This document shows positions 21,751 to 32,050 of a stretch of 64,000 nt of DNA, piece after piece. A program made the position numbers and the translations under genes. This DNA comes from Nemania diffusa (taxonomy: Eukaryota; Ascomycota; Sordariomycetes; Xylariales; Xylariaceae), in NCBI GenBank assembly GCA_038501195.1, contig JBBPUQ010000001.1:5642001-5706000 (forward strand), written 5' to 3'. Numbering within the stretch: the first letter of the stretch is position 1; each line of letters opens with the position of its first letter. A model generated the notes under the pieces. That model was given only the letters and a program-made list of their open reading frames with translations, had not been told where the DNA came from and did no database searches.

Positions 21751-22662
21751 TTTACTACCTAGCAAAAGTTTAAAAAAAGAAAAACACCATGTAGAGAGAT
21801 TCAAGGGCTATATGTTTACAATATAACCTCGTGTACGCTATAGCTGTATGTATTAAATATTATCACCACTTAGAGCCGGCAGGTATTATACACTCATGTT
21901 TTCGCTCTGTGACATTTGACAAACCGGTACCTAGGTATCTTGATGTACTCTGTATGGTTGTTTACCTACCTAGTTGCTTTGCTGCTATGGGATGCGCGGG
22001 TACCACCTGGCAGGTGGTACCTGTAATACCCCTCCTCCGAGCGACAGCTAGGGAGTTGCGTTAACGATTAGGGGTGAACTATATGTAGGTAGGTACCTTA
22101 CTATGTAAATATCTTTAGGCGTACCTATCTAAGCTAGCAAAGCTTAGGGGTGGTCCAAGCTCCCAATACCCTTTCAGGAACCCCAGGGCAACGAATCACC
22201 GAAAGCTCCGCCAAGCCGCAAGTTATGACTTGACAACCGATAATCATGCAACTGTACATTACGACTTAAAACCAAGCAACCATTTCTATTAGTACATGTG
22301 GTCTTAGACACGGCGATTGACACAAGCCACTCCTACCTCTTACACTCGTAGTTGTGAGTTTATAGCAGCCGTACTCTTGTTGGGGGGTGTATTAATTAGC
22401 AATTTCGGTGTAAGTAACAACCTAGTAACTGTGTGTGGGTGGTGTGCGAACTAAACTAGGTATCTCGAATTCATTGCGGCTGTAAACTTAACCTTCTAAC
22501 GGCCTCACAGACGGACACGACGCTTCGGCGTGCTCTGGGCGCCGCCTCTCCCTTCCTCCATAGACGTACCGCCGACCCCATATCTCGTCCATCTTGCGAA
22601 CGTGTCGAGCCAGTGCCTGTTTGGCCCCCAGTTTGTTGGTCTCGAGACCATTGCTAGTCGCC
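21751..22662. other. Intergenic region upstream of NAA15
   Basis: About 0.9 kb with many TAGGTA/GGTACC-type short motifs and one perfect 10-bp inverted repeat (listed separately). The NAA15 promoter and 5' UTR should lie at the right end. Confidence 0.5.
21999..22021. repeat. Perfect 10-bp inverted repeat
   Basis: GGTACCACCT and AGGTGGTACC are separated by GGC. The hairpin is exact over all 20 arm bases. It could be a dimeric factor site or a hairpin in RNA. Confidence 0.7.
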
Positions 22663-25290
22663 ATGCCGCAACCTTTAAGCTCGAAAGAAAATTCGCTCTT
22701 TCGCCAGGTCATCCGCAATTATGAAGAGAAGCAGTACAAGCGCGGCTTAAAGGCTGCTGAGCAGATCCTCAAGAAAAATCCCAAGCATGGAGATACTCTG
22801 GCCATGAAGGCTCTCATAATCAACTCGATGGGCAAGACCGACGAGGCTTTTGCTCTGGCTAAGGAGGCTCTGACTGCCGACATGAAGTCGCATATATGTT
22901 GGCATGTCTACGGCCTTCTTTACCGTCACCAGAAGAACTTCGAGGAGGCTATCAAGGCCTACAAGTTCGCCTTGAAGCTAGAACCTGGCTCGCCGCAGAT
23001 CCAGAGGGACCTGGCCTACCTACAAATACAGATGCGCGACTACCAAGGTTACATCCAGAGCAGAACTGCCATGCTGCAAGCAAAATCCCAACTGAGACAG
23101 AATTGGACTGCCCTGGCCGTCGCCCATCATCTTGCGGGCGACCTAGCTCAAGCCGAAAAAGTCCTGACCACCTACGAAGAGTCTCTCAAATCTCCACCTT
23201 CTCACACAGACTACGAAAACTCGGAGGCTCTCATGTACAAAAACTCCGTAATTGCCGAATCAGGCGATTACCAGCGAGCACTAGACCATCTTGAGTCCAT
23301 TTCTAAGCACAATCTTGATCGGCTCGCTGTTTTGGAGCTCAAGGCTGAGTATCTCGCAAAGCTCGGCAAGAAGGACGAGGCTACCAAGGCATACCGAGCA
23401 CTAATAGACAGGAACTCCGAACACCCCGAATATTACAACAGATTGACTGAGGTCCTGGGCCTTGACGGCAGCGATACCGGCGCCCGTGAGGCCATCTATG
23501 ACGAGTATGCCGAGAAGTACCCCCGATGTGACGCTGCGAAACGCCTGCCTCTAGACTTCCTTACTGGTTAGTTGCATCAAATAAACTCCTAGCCTTCATG
23601 TGAAATGCGGGTTGGCTGACTGGTTCATAGGCAATGATTTCCGCGAGGCTGCTAAATCTTATTTGGCGCTGATGCTGGATAAGGGAGTGCCCTCCACATT
23701 TGCAAATCTTAAGCATCTGTACACTGATTCTTTCAAGAAAGAGACATTAGAATCCCTGGCTCATGACTACGTTAAGGCGAAGGAATCTAAGCCTGAAGGC
23801 GAAGCTCCTACCGACGGAGAGCTGAAAGGCACACCAGCAGGCCTTTACTATCTTGCTCAGCACTACAATTACTACCTATCCCGAGATCTTGCCAAGGCAT
23901 TAGAGTTCGTTGATAGAGGACTCAAATTGGTTCCCGAGAATCTCGAATTTCACATGACTAAAGCCCGGATATGGAAACATTTTGGTAATACACGCAAGGC
24001 GGCAGAAATCATGGACCAGGCTCGCAATCTCGACTTGAAAGATCGATATATCAACACGAAGACTGCGAAGTACCAATTGCGAAATAACGAGACTGCGAAG
24101 GCGTTGAAGACAATGTCGCTATTCACCCGCAACGACTCCCCTGGCGGACCTTTGTCCGATCTCATCGACATGCAGAGCATATGGTACTTAACCGAAGATG
24201 GCGAGGCGTCCGTACGCAACGGGCTTATTGGCCTGGCACTAAAGCGATTTCATGCTGTGTATAACATTTTTGATGTTTGGCAAGAAGATCAGTTTGACTT
24301 CCATAGCTTTTCTCTTAGGAAGGGTCAAATCCGCGCGTACGTAGACATGATCCGATGGGAGGACAAGCTTCGGGAGCATCCCTTCTACACCCGTGCGTCT
24401 CTGGGCGCGATCGCAGCATATCTTGGTATACATGACAGCAAGTTAAGCGCAAATGGCGTCAACGGTTCTACTAACGGAACAGCGGAAGATGAAGCAGAGA
24501 AGAAAAAGGCCCTCAAGAAGGCGAAAAAGGAAGCCCAAAAAGCAGAGCGGGAAGCGGCTGAACAAGCTGCCAAGCAGGACCCGAACAAACCTAAGGCTGC
24601 CACTTCAGATGCCGCCAAGAAGGACGACGACCCAATTGGATTAAAACTAGCTGCGACCAGCCAACCCCTAGTTGAGGCCACAAAATTTTTATTGCCAATA
24701 CTCCAATTCAGCCCAAGGAACATCGATGGCCAGGTAGCCGGGTTTGAGGTTTACATCCGACGAGGTAAATATTCCTTACTTTTCTCTTCCCGTGACTGCT
24801 CATGCTCACTTCAATAGGAAAATACCTCCTTGCCTTACGCTGCCTAAATGCCGCGCTCGCCATCGATGCGGCCAACCCAGTCGTTCACGAGCAAGCCGTA
24901 CGCTTTCACCGAGAGGTCATCTCAAAACTGGCATCCTTACCTGCCAAGGCAGCCGAGGTTATAAAAAGCGAGTTCACAGCGCTCGAAACCACAGCCGATC
25001 TGAAGAAGCATAATGCCGAATTCTTAGCGAAACACAAGGACAGCGCTCCTCATGTTGTCTCGGCTGTCAAAATTCAGAAACTATTAGGCGAAGATCAGAA
25101 GACGTGCGAGAAGGGACTATTCGGCGTGCTCAGTTTGAAGAGCACCGACTGGGAGCCAGCCGCGGAGGCTCTGGGGCTACTACTCCAGTGGCGAAGTAGT
25201 GAGGCAGAGACGTTCAAGAAGGCGGCTCAGGAGACGTGGCCGGAGGTGACTCTGTTCAGCCCCCTGCCTCCCCCTCCTATCACATCATAA
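22663..25290 (+). CDS. NAA15: NatA auxiliary subunit Naa15 (Nat1), TPR protein
   Basis: Scaffold of the NatA complex that tethers the catalytic Naa10 to the ribosome for co-translational N-terminal acetylation. Exons 22663-23566, 23631-24764 and 24818-25290 give 836 aa. The start MPQPL was chosen because family members begin with a similar short leader before ENSLFRQ. TPR repeats run almost the whole length, for example KNPKHGDTLAMKAL, SHICWHVYGLL and LEPGSPQIQRDLAYLQ near the N-terminus and GTPAGLYYLAQHY in the middle. The WQEDQFDFHSFSLRK segment is a strong family marker. A Lys/Glu/Ala-rich charged helix (about residues 605-650) is also typical and may contact ribosome or RNA. No sign of damage. 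Confidence 0.95.
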
Positions 25291-26387
25291 CGTATTTTAA
25301 ACATGTGATGGACGCGCTTGGACTCCAAAGCGTGATACAGGTTTTCAGTAAGCGTGGTTCGAGAAACTCTCTAAGCTCTGGATCTCTGCGCTAGCATGCT
25401 CTTATCATTCACACGAGAGATGGGTCAATGTATGGTTAAAATGATTCCCGAAGACAAAATTACAATGGTGTACGGACGGCTCCCCGCACGTGGTCTCAGA
25501 TATCCCACGTCGTGCTTGAGGTTATACATAGTAAACAGTATATGCTAGCTTACCTAGACAATAGCACACTTCTTCCTAGGCGAAACCTAGGAGGGGGGAC
25601 AATTTGCTAATCTTACTACGCGAATTCGAGAAGCTGGTGTATCGGTATTTATAACCTTGTAGATTGACTACTCTGTCTCGTGAATGAGAAGCCATTGTCT
25701 AGTTTGCGGGGTGAGATCCAACCACGAGATTGGATCCGGTAATCACATTTCAATCGCAAAGCTGGAGATAGATTTGTAAAGGTGTCGTCAATATTTTGTT
25801 TCATTTCTTAATCATGATGTTTTAATTTCGTATGCAAGGGACCAAAGCAGAAGACTCTGTGTCCCGATGATTTCCTGACTCCGATGTAATCAATGCTTTT
25901 TCTCTAGTTCCGGCCATGCTATCATGTCGTCGAGTCGTCATCATATGGTGTCGGTATGCAGGTGACAGAAGGAAAGGTCGAGTGAGCGTCGCGTCTCTAC
26001 CGGGTGAGCCGGCCCGCTTTGCGGGGATTTCCTTGGTGAGAGCAGTTTTTTCTTTGTGGTGGGTGGTTGGTGTTATTGTGTTTGGTGATGATGATGTTGT
26101 TGAGGGAGGCGGGTTTCTCATGCTGTTATATCGCGATGTAGGACATCTCCCGTCTGCGCTTCCTTCGCGCTTGTGAGCGGCCTTTGGAAATTATGAGGCA
26201 TCCGCACGGCATCGTGAGCCCCTTCGCTGCCTGTCCGGGAATGACACTATTTCATGTTAGTCTCACGCCCACTGTGGGGATGCGAGCATACACGTACGGA
26301 GTCGAGGGGCAAGCGGAATGCCTCGCGTGTAATTTAATGCCCAGTAGCCCGTGAACACACAGCTGGTTGTTCGCTAATCGGCTCATG
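25291..26387. other. Intergenic region, possible 3' exon of the neighbouring minus-strand gene
   Basis: Holds the NAA15 3' flank. Between about 26130 and 26290 the minus strand has candidate terminal exons for the small membrane-protein gene. A 99-codon minus frame at 25822-26121 is Ser/Thr/Pro-rich and not supported as a gene. Confidence 0.4.
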
Positions 26388-26735
26388 TTAGCGATATGTA
26401 TTTATTATGCATCCGATATCGAAAATATGGTCCGCTAAGTAAGTGATAAGCGACTTACAAGGCTCAAAGCCGCCCCGGGGGAAATCCTTGACGACGTCGT
26501 ACTCGGAGGCGGCGTCCCGCGCGTCGGCGATTGCCCGCGCGGACCGCGCGCCCAGCGTCTTGCGCATGAGGTCGAAGAAGCACCAGCCCTCGAGGCCGAC
26601 GCAGACGAAGGAGATGAGGGGCACGAGGTACTGCAGGGCGAACCAGTCGTCGCGGAGCCAGGTGGCCGCCGCCGCGAGGGCCTGCTCCCAGAGGCCGCTG
26701 CTGCCGAGTCCGAGGGTACCAGCCGTGGAGGGCAT
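26388..26735 (-). CDS. Small single-pass membrane protein, 3' end unresolved
   Basis: The frame starts at the ATG at 26735. It encodes an Ala/Leu-rich N-terminus, one likely membrane segment (about residues 35-58, YLVPLISFVCVGLEGWCFF), a basic stretch after it (MRKTLGARSAR) and a soluble charged tail. At about 26458 there is a good donor (GTAAGT on the minus strand, after GGFEP), so the annotated stop at 26388 probably lies in an intron. Three acceptors further down would add about 20-45 residues each, and I cannot choose between them. GC-rich codons support coding. A pyrimidine-rich leader on the minus strand lies just upstream of the ATG. Family unknown. Confidence 0.55.
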   Translation of the reverse strand: MPSTAGTLGLGSSGLWEQALAAAATWLRDDWFALQYLVPLISFVCVGLEGWCFFDLMRKTLGARSARAIADARDAASEYDVVKDFPRGGFEPCKSLITYLADHIFDIGCIINTYR

Positions 26736-27453
26736 GGTTGGGTGATAGGGGGGAAGAGAGGGAAGGGGGAAGAGGAGGTGAGGAGTGGTGGTGAGGGTTG
26801 GTGGGCGTCTTATACTACTTTCGATGAGGAACTACTTGCTGTATGTACTCTACTTAGATAACTAGGTAAGTAGTAAGTAGCTACATGCTAAATTAACTAT
26901 CATGCACTTCGACAGACTCAACCCACTTACAGAAGCACGCAACCCACGCAACCCGCGATAACCCCATGTCTCTCTATCTCCTTACCGTGCTAGCCAGATA
27001 GTATCCCATCTGTGAGTATGGACAAAAGTGTGCAACTCGCCCACCGCCTGCCCGACTGTGGAGCGGCACGAGGACCGATTGGGCTGGCGCGCAGGCGCCG
27101 GCCACGGTGTTGCAGGGGCCGCGAGCCCTTCACCGCTCAAACCGAACCTGGCTCGGTGGGGTTTTCGCGAGAGACCCCTTTTTTTATTTACGCCTTCACC
27201 TTTTTTTTTCTGGAGGCCCAGCCATCGTCTACCACGTCAATACTGCCCGAACCCACTTTCACTCCTTAGTATGTATCTACTTATACGTAGTACAGAGCAG
27301 AGTACAGAGTATCGCCGCCCGCCGCGTATCGTGGCCCGCTGGGCGCTAGATGGTACTAGTGTTAGTTAGGGTTTTTGTCAAGCGGACGGACGAACCGCGC
27401 GCGACTGGTAGCAGACTACACGGGGGAGTGGGCGATGGTTCGTGGGCAGTTGT

Positions 27454-27470
27454 GCAGCAGCAGCAGCAGC
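27454..27470. repeat. (GCA)n microsatellite
   Basis: Between five and six GCA units in a row, non-coding. Confidence 0.8.
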
Positions 27471-27526
27471 GCCATTGCGGGTTAGGGCAATTGATCTATT
27501 TCCATCGTTAGTATACCTAGGTTAGG

Positions 27527-27544
27527 GCAAGCAAGCAAGCAAGC
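27527..27544. repeat. (GCAA)n microsatellite
   Basis: Four and a half GCAA units. It is preceded by GTTAGG, a sequence also present with GCAA at 27481-27490. Confidence 0.8.
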
Positions 27545-28873
27545 GTGGAGATGCAGTTAGATACTTGGTGTTGGTGCTGCTTGAAAACGGCACGTGCGCA
27601 CCCAACCACCTACACGTATATACCTAACTGTTTGCGTGATGCATTTGTGTGTGATTTATCATTTGTCTATCATCGGTGAACTATGCGTACGGAACCGGAC
27701 GGTTGCCAAGACTACTTAAAGACCGGTGACAGGGACACGCGGGTGTTGTTGGTCGATTCGGTACCAGACACGAGCATAGTTGACGCGACCTCTGGCCTGT
27801 ATTAGGTCGGTGATGTTTCCTGCTTGTTACCATGTTCGCTGCGTCTCGAGTTGGAATCGACAGTTTTCCAACGACCGGTGCGCTGCTACGTAGTACCACA
27901 TAGTACCACCACATCCAAGTACATCACCACCCGAGCTCACCGTTCTTGTGTAATCTGATCACGCCACGGGCGAAGCATTCGGAAGAATGATTGATCACCA
28001 CCTAATAGTTAGTGTAGGGGTGCTGTGTTCGTATGTCTCATTCGAGCCGAGGTCTCCATTCTGGGCCGAGCGGTTTGTTTATTCATTTTTACTCTTCATT
28101 GGCGTCTGTTCTCGTGAGGTTATACCTCGAACGCCGCACCAATCCGCGCTCTTCCCCCACAGATGCCCAACCCAACCAACGGTGGTCTCAAGACTCGTGA
28201 CAGCAGAGACATGCAGTGCAGCTTAGATCGTGGCCGGGGCCAATCATTATTAATCTCCAAAAAAATAATTAACGTTGTGGGCTTACTTTACGCATAGTCC
28301 CTTATGCGTACCCACACACGCTTACCCCATCTGATATCTCTTATCAGATCAATCTCTTGGATTCATTTCTCACCCACCTGCAACCAGGTACAAGTGCCCC
28401 TCTACACCACATTCCATACATACTGCGTACTACCAGATCACAATATCCGATGAGACCCTTCCTCGGACTTCTTTCTATCGATTCATTCTTGATAACTAGT
28501 AGCCAATTTTTCGTTATCATCATTGATTACAATTTCAGTTATTTACGCGAAACTTACATATATATCCCTATCAATACATATTTATTATAAGCTTAGCCCG
28601 TGTAATACCCCCTAGTATCTCACTCGTGGGGTAGTAATAATATTGCGCAACGACTATTAAGCCACCTAATTGAGCCACGGTTCAAAAATGTACAAAATTA
28701 CAAGTTATCAATTTGCTCGGATCTCGTAGTTTGTACTAGTAGTTTGTACGGCCTGCAGTCGCAGCCGTAGATGTAGCGCATAAGTCACTACGTAGTCTAC
28801 TATCTTGAAAGGGTCTAACAATCCCACAACCAACTCCCTCTCTAACATCGAAAAGTATCCCTAGTAGCTTCAG

Positions 28874-29899
28874 TTATTTCTCATGATATCTGTCCAAACC
28901 AGCGGGCCAAGGGTTCGTCGCCAATTCCGCTGGTCTAGCCAGCAACTCGAATAGGGGATTATCCGGCGCCTCCCTCACAATTCCGCCACCGTCTACTTCC
29001 TGTGGCTCAACCCTTGGCGGCGGTCCCTCGGGATTCCCTGCCACCTGCTGCTGGCTCAACACCGGTGGCTTGGCCTCCATCATCTTCCGCATCTGTCCTT
29101 TGAAGTATATGTAAAGCCATAACAGGCCGGTCACTACTAACCCAATGACGATGAGACCGATGGTGACACCAAGGCCAATCCATGCGCCTTGTGATAAGAT
29201 ACTAGTACTATAGGTCTTTTGCGGCAACACATCTCTTACGCTGATTGTCCCGTTGCTTGTCCCGTTGTTGATTCCGTTACAGCTAAGCGTGTGGATGACG
29301 TTGCTTTCATGATACTGAACCAGTTTCGAGCAGTCGAAATCATCATTCCAAGCCTCGACAATTACTACCCCTGAGACTGATCGGAGCGTTGGGAATATTT
29401 CTGGTCCGGTTGGACTAAGTTGATGTCAGTATCAGTTCAATTATATTGTAGAATTAACTCACGTGTTCATGTATCCTCGGAGATGTATGTTGCTCGCCAT
29501 CTCCAGCGCGGGGAACCATGGCAGGCTTGTGTTAATGTTATCCACCAGAAGTATACTCCCAATAGTAGAGACGTTGTTGAACTCGAGCGTGCAATTTGTG
29601 TTGTTGTAGGCGAACAGAGTTGCTCCCACATCCATGAGGGCATCGAAATTGACGTTGAAATTTATGCTTGAAGTGATATTTAGGTCTCTAACGGAGTAGG
29701 TATCGGGGAAATTCAACACCTGTAAACCTGGGGAGTCATGGACAGTTATTTCCTCTGCATGTACCTGTCCAGTGAAGTGAAGAGTGCTGGTTGCATTTAT
29801 AATTTCGATATCCCCATTGTATGGTTCACGCGTGGATAGAGGTCCGAGGTCGATGTCATCCTGACTTGTTACTGTAATATTACCGGTGCAAGAATCCAT
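28874..29899 (-). CDS. Ecm33/receptor L-domain-like membrane protein
   Basis: Two exons in gene order, 29899-29463 and 29414-28874, giving 325 aa. The first 195 residues have the regular beta-repeat pattern of fungal Ecm33/Sps2 L-domains: CTGNITVTSQDDI at the start, repeated short hydrophobic strands (LQVLNFP, LHFTGQV), many N-glycosylation sites (for example NNTNCT), and a closing Cys pair. Unlike GPI-anchored Ecm33, it ends with a membrane segment (about 220-246, IGLGVTIGLIVIGLVVTGLLW) followed by a basic stop-transfer and a Pro-rich cytoplasmic tail of about 75 residues. No signal peptide precedes the L-domain from the ATG used, and no clear upstream exon supplies one. Role is inferred: surface protein, possibly a cell-wall sensor. 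Confidence 0.75.
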
Positions 29900-30645
29900 G
29901 GCTTTCCTTAAAAATGGGGACTATCCCCCTCCCCCAAGATTGAATATGTAGTTGTATACCTGATATAATCTAACAATAGTCAATAAGCTAGAGCCATCGA
30001 TGACAGAACGTAAGAGGAGATCGTAGGAAATATTTCAGAGCGATAAGGAAAAGTTTGGAAGGAGAGAGGTAGAGTAGGTGATACCTCACCTTATTTACAT
30101 TGCCGTGCCTCGAATACACACCAATTTACCTTAGACCCCAACCGATCGTCTCGTCTCATCCCATGCGAGCTGCTACATCTTCCTGCGAATAGCACGTAGG
30201 TAGGCATCAGGAGGAAAAACTAGTAAAATGGAAGAGATGAAGAAAGGAGTTCTTAGCAGCCCCTAACTTGGCAGTTTACTAGATCCCTAGGATCTGGGCA
30301 TTCAGCTGGACGACGTAGTAGCGCAGCCAAGTTGGAAGGAATAATAACCTGTGTATCATATGTAATTAGGTTAAATATGATAATTGGATTAAGTTAAGTC
30401 TATTGTTTAGTTTAATAAGATTTAAGTTTTAAACACCATGTGTTATCGCCTTCCTTATATACGTAGGCCTAGGCACGGAAATATTACCTACCTGAAGTAA
30501 ACAGATCTTATCAATCACATCAGTTTAATACATCTAATGCTCCTAATACTTCATGATTAGATCCTCCTAACCTGGTCCATTTGCCCGTACCAGAACCTGG
30601 GTAAAAGGCACAGTAAAGCGTCCGATCCCGAGGACAACACGCGTC
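29900..30645. other. Intergenic region
   Basis: Promoter side of the Ecm33-like gene and 3' side of the nitronate monooxygenase. I looked here for a signal-peptide exon; the two ATGs near 30000 and 30110 run into stops within a few codons. Nothing else seen. Confidence 0.5.
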
Positions 30646-32050
30646 TTACAACACAGACTTCAGCTTCCGGATAACTGCCAGCGCCTCGGCCGTGGCTTGC
30701 GTAACTATTTCCCCAGCCGGTACAGGGTTATCTATCAGGCCCACTCCAGTACCCCTGGGGCGGAAAAGATTAGATGCGCAGATCAAATTGTAGGTATAAG
30801 GCAGAAACATGTTAAGGGACGGGACCTACGCAAAGGTTACCAAGAGTGACTCGTCACCCTCTTTCTTCGCTTTGTGGAACGCCGCAGTGACATCACCTAG
30901 AGATACCCCTTCTCGATTTCTTGGATCCCCTTGTGCAAGAGTGCCCGGCCGGAGTACTGACTCGGGTAGATTGGGTACCCCGGAATTATATCGTGCATTT
31001 GGGACCTACGGTTGATATCAATATTAATAGAGAAAATTTGAGAAAACAGACTGCATGGGAGTCATGATACTGACACTGTCGTCGTCGCACCGCCGTCTGT
31101 GCTGTCAAGGATGGCTCTTCGGACGTAAGGGGCGGCATCGGACTCGGGGCAAGTGATGAACTAGAATTTTATTTACTATGTATACATAGGGACGGGTAGA
31201 GTAGATAAATATGACAGGTGGGCGCGACGTCTTACAGTCAATCCCAAAAATACATACCCTTGTCCCCATGGCAATCCCGCTGGCACCGAGCGCTATGGCA
31301 GCCGCAATGCCTTTCCCGTTGACAATCCCGCCGGCAGCAATGACCGGGATCTCCTTCCCCTTGAGATCCTCTTCACTCTTCAGCGCCTCGACGACCTCAG
31401 GCACCAACGTCATAATACTACCTCCCCGGGCCCATAGATGACCGCCGGCGTCGCTCCCCTGCGCCACCACGGCATCCGCGCCAGCGCGCGCCACGTGGAT
31501 CGCCGCCGCGACCGTGCCGACTTGCACCAGAACCTTCATACCCCAGGGTTCCCCGACGGCGTGGAAAAGCGCGACGAGCTCCGCGTACGCGGACGGGTCG
31601 GAGCCGAAGAGCCAGACGAATGCCGGTTTATGTGCGACGAGGACGGGGACCGCGCTGACCTTGTATATCTCGGCGGTAGCGCGCATGGTTGTGAAGCCGA
31701 CGCCAACGGGCAGCGGCTTCCCGGAGGACGAGTCGTGACCTAAAAGCTGACTGGCGGTCCCCAGGTATCCGTCGAGCGCGGCAATATGTGGGGATTCCGG
31801 GTGCGGGTCGATCCCGGCCGGTACCATTCCTGGTCACGGTGTAAGTGAATCTGATCTGTCAGAAAATCGGTCCGTCGCAGCCGGAACGCAGCATACGCGG
31901 TAATTAGGCCTGGTAGGGCTTACCTATTCCCCCGGCCTTCGTTACCTCTGCCGCCATCTTGCCGTTTGCAATGGAGAACATCGGGGCGTTGAAGATCCAC
32001 GGCCATGCAGCCCATGGAAACCATCTCTGCAAAGCGGGTTGAGCTGCCAT
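30646..32050 (-). CDS. Nitronate monooxygenase (2-nitropropane dioxygenase family)
   Basis: FMN enzyme that oxidises alkyl nitronates such as propionate-3-nitronate to carbonyl products and nitrite. Five exons in gene order: 32050-31924, 31829-31258, 31160-31071, 31005-30830, 30754-30646, summing to 1074 nt (357 aa). The donor of exon 3 could also lie 6 nt earlier. Motifs include the N-terminal [11 protein letters not shown] (FMN phosphate side), [11 protein letters not shown], the family signature [32 protein letters not shown] and the C-terminal AGTGVGLI with PAGEI. The joined frame is intact through all exons; an apparent extra stop arises only if the four-G run at about 30930 is miscounted. 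Substrate is inferred from family. Confidence 0.9.

Larger units (their letters stand above)
26736..28873. other. Long intergenic region with microsatellites
   Basis: About 2.1 kb with no supported gene. It contains a polypurine tract (26747-26790), a GCA repeat and a GCAA repeat. Small frames exist on both strands but lack consistent features. Confidence 0.5.

Noticed and set aside
27360..27545. Telomere-like TTAGGG words
   Set aside because: Only isolated single units separated by other sequence; no tandem array.
30830..31005. Apparent frameshift in exon 4 of the nitronate monooxygenase
   Set aside because: It came from miscounting a G run; reading the four Gs at about 30930 correctly gives one open frame and a total length divisible by three.
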